Shown piece by piece: positions 61,201 to 64,000 of a DNA stretch of 64,000 nt. Each line of letters begins with the position of its first letter. The first letter of the stretch is position 1. The translations under genes and the position numbers were made by a program. The notes under the pieces were generated by a model. The model had not been told where the DNA came from. It saw nothing but the letters and a program-made list of their open reading frames with translations, and did no database searches. Source of the stretch: Ricordea florida (taxonomy: Eukaryota > Cnidaria > Anthozoa > Corallimorpharia > Ricordeidae); the NCBI GenBank assembly GCA_949710005.1, contig OX453282.1:4118501-4182500 (forward strand), read 5' to 3'.

Positions 61201-63753
61201 AGGTATTAAAATATAACCTCCACAATAATTTTACTACAGTCTATAATTTTCCTTAGGATTCCGATGAAGCTCGTTTTTGCTGCACCTGTCGAAGAGGAGA
61301 CCTCAAAAGTTCGAATTTTACAGAGTGACCAGAAGATCAGATGCCATTTTCCAAAGAAGGAATTTGCCGTCGCTGGAAGGCTATGCATCAGAAGGCAACA
61401 TAAGCTGAACGTCTCTGGCTTATCAAGATGGAAAAACAAGGAAGACCTGGCGTATGGACCTCTGTTTTTACTTCGTTCAGACATTTGTATCTTGGTTTGA
61501 AAGTGCCACTGAAGGACATTACTAATCTGATCCTAATCCCATGAATAAAAGATCCGCCGGTCTTTTTCTTTTTGGCCTTACATCTGCTTCTTACCGTGAA
61601 CGCTCTATAAGCCCCCTCTTTACTAAGCTCCCCTTCTACAAGCCTCATAATTAATTTAGCCCCTCACCCCCCTCTTTCCCCACTCGATGGGCTTATTAGT
61701 GTATAGTATTTACGGTAATCCTCTTAAACTTATCCACAGAATTGTTGTTGTTAAGCAATTCTTTCACGCCCAGACAGTAGAGTTACTCATATCCATATAA
61801 CTTAGGGTGTGTTCCTTTGGTATGATCCGAATCTGGATTTGTGATCCGAGATCACACGGTTCAAGGAAGATCAAACAAACCGATGAATCCACTCTGGACA
61901 AGGATTCATCGGTTCCTTTGATGCTCCGTGAACCGTGAGATCCCGGATAACAAATCTAGATCCGGATCAGACCAAAGGAACGATCCCTTAATGTTACTTC
62001 AAGCCTGAAGTTTTTTAGATTATCTTTGCAACTGCCTAAGTTGCGAACATAACAGCGATGATATTTCACTTTTTTAATCTTTCTTCCGCAGTTCATATCA
62101 AATTTGCATATATTCATATTCATTAGTCAACTTAATTAGTCCTCTGCGCCCTGTTGGGAGCATAGGGCCTCAATGATCTGCCGCGGTTTCATGCTTGTTA
62201 CCCTATTCATGTCGGATTTTGGCGAGGAGAGCAATTCATATTATGATTCTGATTAAAATTTTTGCATCTGGATATGCCAATCCTAGGCCAACAGGTATTT
62301 CCTGCTCTCTCAGTCTATTAAAACTTAACTGCACCTCCAAAATCCCCACTTCTTGACTGTTCTCAACCTTCTTTTGTTTTCTACTTTTCTCTTACTTTTG
62401 AATATCCTTCTACAGTTTTGGCGCTGTACAAACTCATTATCATTATTATTACTTTTACGTTTGTCTTCCTCATATTTCTCAACACTAACTGGCCTTGTTA
62501 CCTTTACCCTTCAGTCTTCTAATGGACTGCGCATGCAGTTGGCGTGCTGAGGGAGACAAATCAGATCCAGTAGAAGGTAAAGCTTTTGGTGAGCTGCAAA
62601 ATGTTCTGGACTGTATCATTGCTTCCTTTGTTGAGTGTCCAGAGGTAAGAATCTTTACGCACACATATTGAAAATTTAAATAAACAGTACCACAGTACAG
62701 CACTGTTCACTAGCTTTCCATAGGATTATAATATTTTCTTTGCTACAGAAAAACTCCTGCTTCACTGTACACGAACCACAGGGCACTGACGGCACCGCAC
62801 CAGACATCACAATTGTCGTGGAGGACGTGTTCAACTTCAAAAATCTTCCACTGGCCAAAGTTCTGTTTTGCGATCACAAAATAATAACATTCCCAAGCAA
62901 GGAAACTGCGAGTTCGGACAATGATACTAAATTCAAAGGAATTCTGAGTCAGCTGATGGAAAACCGCCATGAAAGCCCAATGATCAACGTAACGAAAGAG
63001 GTGAATTACGCAGCATTTCTACAACAAAAGTCGAAACGCTTTGTAAAAAAAATTAATTTAATATGGTTTAATTCTCTTAAAAGTAAATTTCCCATACCCT
63101 GATGAGTTCAAGATAGCTGAATAAATGAATTAAAAGCAAGAGCTAGAGAAAAGGGTCAGAGATCGAGATAGCTAATGTATACAACTTCAAGAGGCCTTCT
63201 AGGGCCTCTTATGTGCTTTAAGGCAGCCATAAGATCGATTTGTTTTAGGTTTCCTTGCCACTTTTTTCAGTAGCCTACTTGTTTACTTAAATGCAATGTC
63301 ATTCTGGGGCCGGTTGTTCGAAGGCCGATTAGCGCTAATCCAAGGTTAAATTTTAATCAGGGTTTCTTTTCCTCCTGTCAAAAAGCATTTTCTCCGATAA
63401 CTTTATCTATTTTATTCAGAGCATACAATCATCAAATTGTATTCAAAGAGAATTATACTGAATGCGCTTTTTAAGCTCTCATATATGCATTTAAATTTCC
63501 CACTAACCCTGGGTTACCTTAACCATGCTTCGAACAACCGGGCCCAGGGTGGTAAATCAAATATTAGATCTGAGATTATTATACACTTTACTCATTGTAG
63601 GGTCAGATGCTTTTGAGGAAACTTCTTCACACGAACGCAAAAACAGTGAGGCAGTCTGCGGAGTTACAGCCAGTATGGATCAACTCACTGCTGCAGCTAA
63701 GATTCCAACGAAGGCCAAGACCCGCATGCGCAGAGGCTAAACAGTGTATGTAA
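51331..63753 (+). CDS. DUF4470-domain protein, 14 proposed exons
   Basis: Exons: 51331-52244, 53166-53286, 53507-53652, 54060-54218, 54963-55051, 55735-55899, 56579-56704, 57393-57526, 58710-59441, 60557-60696, 61257-61451, 62515-62644, 62749-63000 and 63601-63753, about 1151 residues. All junctions are GT-AG and in phase; only the exon 11 donor (GC|GTATGG) is weak. Residues about 28-120 (FPEGQYTYAFGNTP, LLLLGSGDLRNVFFTISEL) look like the DUF4470 domain found at the N-terminus of dynein-assembly factor DNAAF3 relatives and of some MYND proteins. Exon 3 carries the family-like FDIIDTSNLSDHIGLLNILV. No MYND finger or membrane segment was seen. Function unknown; a cytosolic role is likely. A shorter form could stop in exon 11 at 61500. 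Confidence 0.78.
52380..53142 (+). repeat. 106-bp satellite in intron 1 of the DUF4470 gene
   Basis: A diverged left part (52380-52700) and a homogeneous right part of four units. It ends only 23 bp upstream of exon 2. Some units have TTCGCTCCACAGATG in place of TTTGATCCACAGATG. Confidence 0.93.
53166..53286 (+). CDS. DUF4470 gene, exon 2
   Basis: 121 bp, entry phase 2, exit phase 0: ELLESSKSVTKACKAKLQMW and a basic end (NPRMK). Confidence 0.82.
53320..53356. other. Perfect hairpin near the exon 2 donor
   Basis: AAATTCCAAGCTATTT, three bases, then AATAGCTTGGAATTT: a 15-bp perfect stem 33 bp after the exon 2 splice donor. Confidence 0.8.
53507..53652 (+). CDS. DUF4470 gene, exon 3
   Basis: 146 bp, entry phase 0, exit phase 2: VTFWIEDALHLCRTGLPQDL, then FDIIDTSNLSDHIGLLNILV. 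The latter resembles the conserved substrate-like loop in DUF4470 proteins. Confidence 0.88.
53690..53890 (-). repeat. 106-bp satellite in intron 3, reverse orientation
   Basis: Nearly two units, starting 38 bp after the exon 3 donor and opposite in orientation to the array in intron 1. Confidence 0.92.
54060..54218 (+). CDS. DUF4470 gene, exon 4
   Basis: 159 bp, phases 2 and 2: PGQSQLFTSTMLWRVTGRST and LGLQLAEDLDLGS. Confidence 0.88.
54431..54692. mobile_element. MITE, AAGAGAAAATGAGG family, in intron 4
   Basis: Ends AAGAGAAAATGAGGTAAG and CCTCGTTTTCTCTT are inverted. Internal ATAGATTCTGTCCCCTTATC and CCAATGGCTGATGTCC. It is the inverted counterpart of 56183-56442. Confidence 0.8.
54963..55051 (+). 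CDS. DUF4470 gene, exon 5
   Basis: 89 bp, entry phase 2, exit phase 1: SMIAKEGWRVEDRLTWVRAV. Confidence 0.85.
55136..55459. mobile_element. TIR element with GGCGAC words in intron 5
   Basis: Short inverted ends CAGGGCT and AGCCCTG, flanked by TTTGG on both sides. Both ends carry GGCGAC(T) or GGTCGCC words, about nine in all, and GGCCCCAAGATTTTTT occurs near each end in the same orientation. Confidence 0.65.
55735..55899 (+). CDS. DUF4470 gene, exon 6
   Basis: 165 bp, phases 1 and 1: SPDILSALKAIARRCCRLPS, then TFFAAFAQILPGFQEP. Confidence 0.85.
56183..56442. mobile_element. MITE, AAGAGAAAATGAGG family, in intron 6
   Basis: Same element as 54431-54692 but in opposite orientation (TAGATTCTGTGCCTTCTCAT, GACATCAGCCATTGGTCAG). 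Confidence 0.8.
56579..56704 (+). CDS. DUF4470 gene, exon 7
   Basis: 126 bp, phases 1 and 1: EHVLPNVEEALPNVRLLHRR and SWNVLKSAIGLC. Confidence 0.85.
56780..57235 (-). repeat. 106-bp satellite in intron 7, reverse orientation
   Basis: About four units in reverse orientation, some with small deletions or insertions (TTTGTAAACTGAACAG; ATGCACGCGCAGTG). Confidence 0.93.
57393..57526 (+). CDS. DUF4470 gene, exon 8
   Basis: 134 bp, entry phase 1, exit phase 0: LKIDVQVVFPISAHSRTTPV and DAIFLNVWPVWQ. Confidence 0.85.
57596..57775. mobile_element. Foldback MITE in intron 8
   Basis: Inverted ends TTATTCCAAAATGGCCGCCT and AGGCGGTCATTTTGGAATAA with matching inner arms (TGTTTTTATTCAAATTA / TAATTTAAATAAAAACA). 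About 180 bp. Confidence 0.85.
57885..58020. repeat. GTACG word cluster and (AAAT)n
   Basis: Left end AGGGGCGTTGCTACC resembles the termini at 40731. It is followed by GTACG-type words and then an AAATAAATAAAT run. It may be a half-preserved word-rich element. Confidence 0.5.
58222..58464. mobile_element. MITE, CCGGTTGTTCGAAG family, copy 2
   Basis: Left GGGACCGGTTGTTGGAAGGC, right GCTTCGAACAACCCAGCCCA; interior GCGTTTTCTCTGATAACTTT and AAAAAGAATTATACTGAATG match copies 1 and 3. Confidence 0.8.
58710..59441 (+). CDS. DUF4470 gene, exon 9
   Basis: 732 bp, phase 0 at both ends, 244 residues. Starts IEKRRFQRPVHLFYNNVRYE and FLVLENDWKSLHSDTVLILL. The remainder is charged and probably disordered, with a basic patch (FFKKKRRSPVKRN) that could act as a nuclear signal. 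Confidence 0.87.
59442..60556. other. Intron 9
   Basis: A left-half copy of the TAGGGACCTT MITE lies at about 59670-59780 (TAGGGACCTTTAGCAAAGAC, GCTCTGCACGCCCCACACG). The rest has no recognised feature. Confidence 0.5.
60557..60696 (+). CDS. DUF4470 gene, exon 10
   Basis: 140 bp, entry phase 0, exit phase 2: LLVLEEHTMCYNTEVRILNR and ATMSFTPKEMPTAAELSVNG. Confidence 0.8.
61257..61451 (+). CDS. DUF4470 gene, exon 11
   Basis: Entry phase 2 after acceptor CCTTAG: IPMKLVFAAPVEEETSKVRI to LSGRWK-like SGLSRWKNKEDLA. The proposed donor GC|GTATGG is the only in-phase choice linking to exon 12 and is weak. Unspliced, the frame runs to TGA at 61498-61500 (YGPLFLLRSDICILV). Confidence 0.7.
61544..61549 (+). 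promoter_or_regulatory. Possible internal polyadenylation signal
   Basis: AATAAA 44 bp after the TGA at 61500, consistent with a short isoform of about 989 residues. Confidence 0.4.
61805..61987. mobile_element. Palindromic MITE, PIF/Harbinger-like
   Basis: Long inverted repeats GGGTGTGTTCCTTTGGTATG and CAGACCAAAGGAACGATCCC, extending inward through TTCATCGG-type words to the centre. TTA flanks both ends, the duplication typical of PIF/Harbinger elements. 183 bp. Confidence 0.82.
62515..62644 (+). CDS. DUF4470 gene, exon 12
   Basis: 130 bp, entry phase 2 after acceptor CTTCAG, exit phase 0: LLMDCACSWRAEGDKSDPVE and ELQNVLDCIIASFVECPE. The coding frame is distinct from the longer open frame that overlaps it. 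Confidence 0.7.
62675..62722 (+). repeat. 106-bp satellite remnant in intron 12
   Basis: AAACAGTACCACAGTACAGC, then CACTGTTCACTAGCTTTCC: less than half a unit in a 104-bp intron. Confidence 0.8.
62749..63000 (+). CDS. DUF4470 gene, exon 13
   Basis: 252 bp, phase 0 at both ends: CFTVHEPQGTDGTAPDITIV, FNFKNLPLAKVLFCDHKIIT and NRHESPMINVTKE. Donor GAG|GTGAAT. Confidence 0.78.
63305..63547. mobile_element. MITE, CCGGTTGTTCGAAG family, copy 3
   Basis: Best preserved copy: CTGGGGCCGGTTGTTCGAAG on the left and CTTCGAACAACCGGGCCCAG on the right, about 243 bp. It ends 53 bp before exon 14. Confidence 0.85.
63601..63753 (+). CDS. DUF4470 gene, exon 14 (last)
   Basis: Acceptor TTGTAG, phase 0: GQMLLRKLLHTNAKTVRQSA, then PVWINSLLQLRFQRRPRPAC and TAA. 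The alternative frame through the same DNA (63525-63740) is not in phase with exon 13. Confidence 0.75.
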   Translation, partial: GQMLLRKLLHTNAKTVRQSAELQPVWINSLLQLRFQRRPRPACAEAKQCM

Positions 63754-63772
63754 ACATCAGTACTTATCATCA

Positions 63773-63778
63773 AATAAA
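63773..63778 (+). promoter_or_regulatory. Polyadenylation signal of the DUF4470 gene
   Basis: AATAAA 20 bp after the stop codon of exon 14. Confidence 0.6.
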
Positions 63779-64000
63779 CTAGAGATTTCTGGTAAGCTGA
63801 TTGGTCAATTCTCTTAGCCAGTAACAAAGCAGATTTCATCTCATCCTTGGTTCAATCTTTTTCCTCTATTTTGAATTCATTATTATACATTTCCATACCC
63901 AATACAAAACTTTAAATAGAATTTAAACCAACGATAAAATTGAACTACAGAACAAACAAATTTCGCGGCCTTGCATGTTTGAGTGGGCACTGGCGATATA
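63779..64000. other. Window end, no feature recognised
   Basis: No coding or repeat feature can be supported. Confidence 0.3.

Noticed and set aside
62998..63102. Read-through end of exon 13 (VNYAAFLQQKSKR...)
   Set aside because: A consensus donor GAG|GTGAAT and a matching phase-0 acceptor at 63601 make splicing more likely; read-through could still be a minor form.
63525..63740. Alternative last exon frame ending KTRMRRG
   Set aside because: Not in phase with exon 13; the phase-0 frame is also protein-like and is followed by AATAAA.

Overview
The window looks like nuclear DNA of an anthozoan cnidarian, most likely a stony coral. The genes are intron-rich with GT-AG splicing, and the DNA between exons is packed with small MITEs, tRNA-derived SINEs, Penelope-like and BEL/Pao retroelements and minisatellites of kinds I associate with cnidarian genomes. 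The species cannot be named from the sequence. There are no bacterial operons, CRISPR arrays or rRNA genes.

Three protein-coding loci can be assembled exon by exon. (1) A minus-strand pentameric ligand-gated ion channel (pLGIC) subunit has 8 exons from about 25566 down to 10366 (452 residues). (2) A paralogous pLGIC on the plus strand has 8 exons from 29596 to 43549. It is head-to-head with the first gene across about 4 kb, has the same phase at all seven introns and nearly the same exon sizes. Its exon 4 is split by a 5.8-kb BEL/Pao LTR retrotransposon (33967-39797) with identical LTRs and an intact 1763-codon gag-pol frame. Both receptors have lost the two cysteines that name the Cys-loop family, and both carry Gly-Asp-Arg at the cytoplasmic end of TM2. 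(3) A plus-strand DUF4470-type protein has 14 proposed exons from 51331 to 63753 (about 1151 residues), with a possible shorter form ending at 61500.

Layout: 1-10.3 kb is gene-free repeat DNA holding a 106-bp satellite, a truncated Penelope-like GIY-YIG element inserted into it, a 39-bp minisatellite and nested MITEs. 10.3-25.6 kb is the minus-strand receptor, whose introns hold MITEs, the 106-bp satellite and a 1-kb 19-bp minisatellite. 25.6-29.6 kb is the shared 5' intergenic region. 29.6-43.5 kb is the interrupted receptor. 43.6-51.3 kb is gene-poor, with SINEs, MITEs, a large inverted repeat and a decayed minus-strand reading frame. 51.3-63.8 kb is the DUF4470 gene.

Two repeat systems stand out. 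The 106-bp satellite occurs at eight or more places and lies in introns of all three genes. A set of short terminal-inverted-repeat elements, several with exact 5-6-bp target duplications, has interiors built from one short word repeated in one orientation. The word differs from copy to copy.
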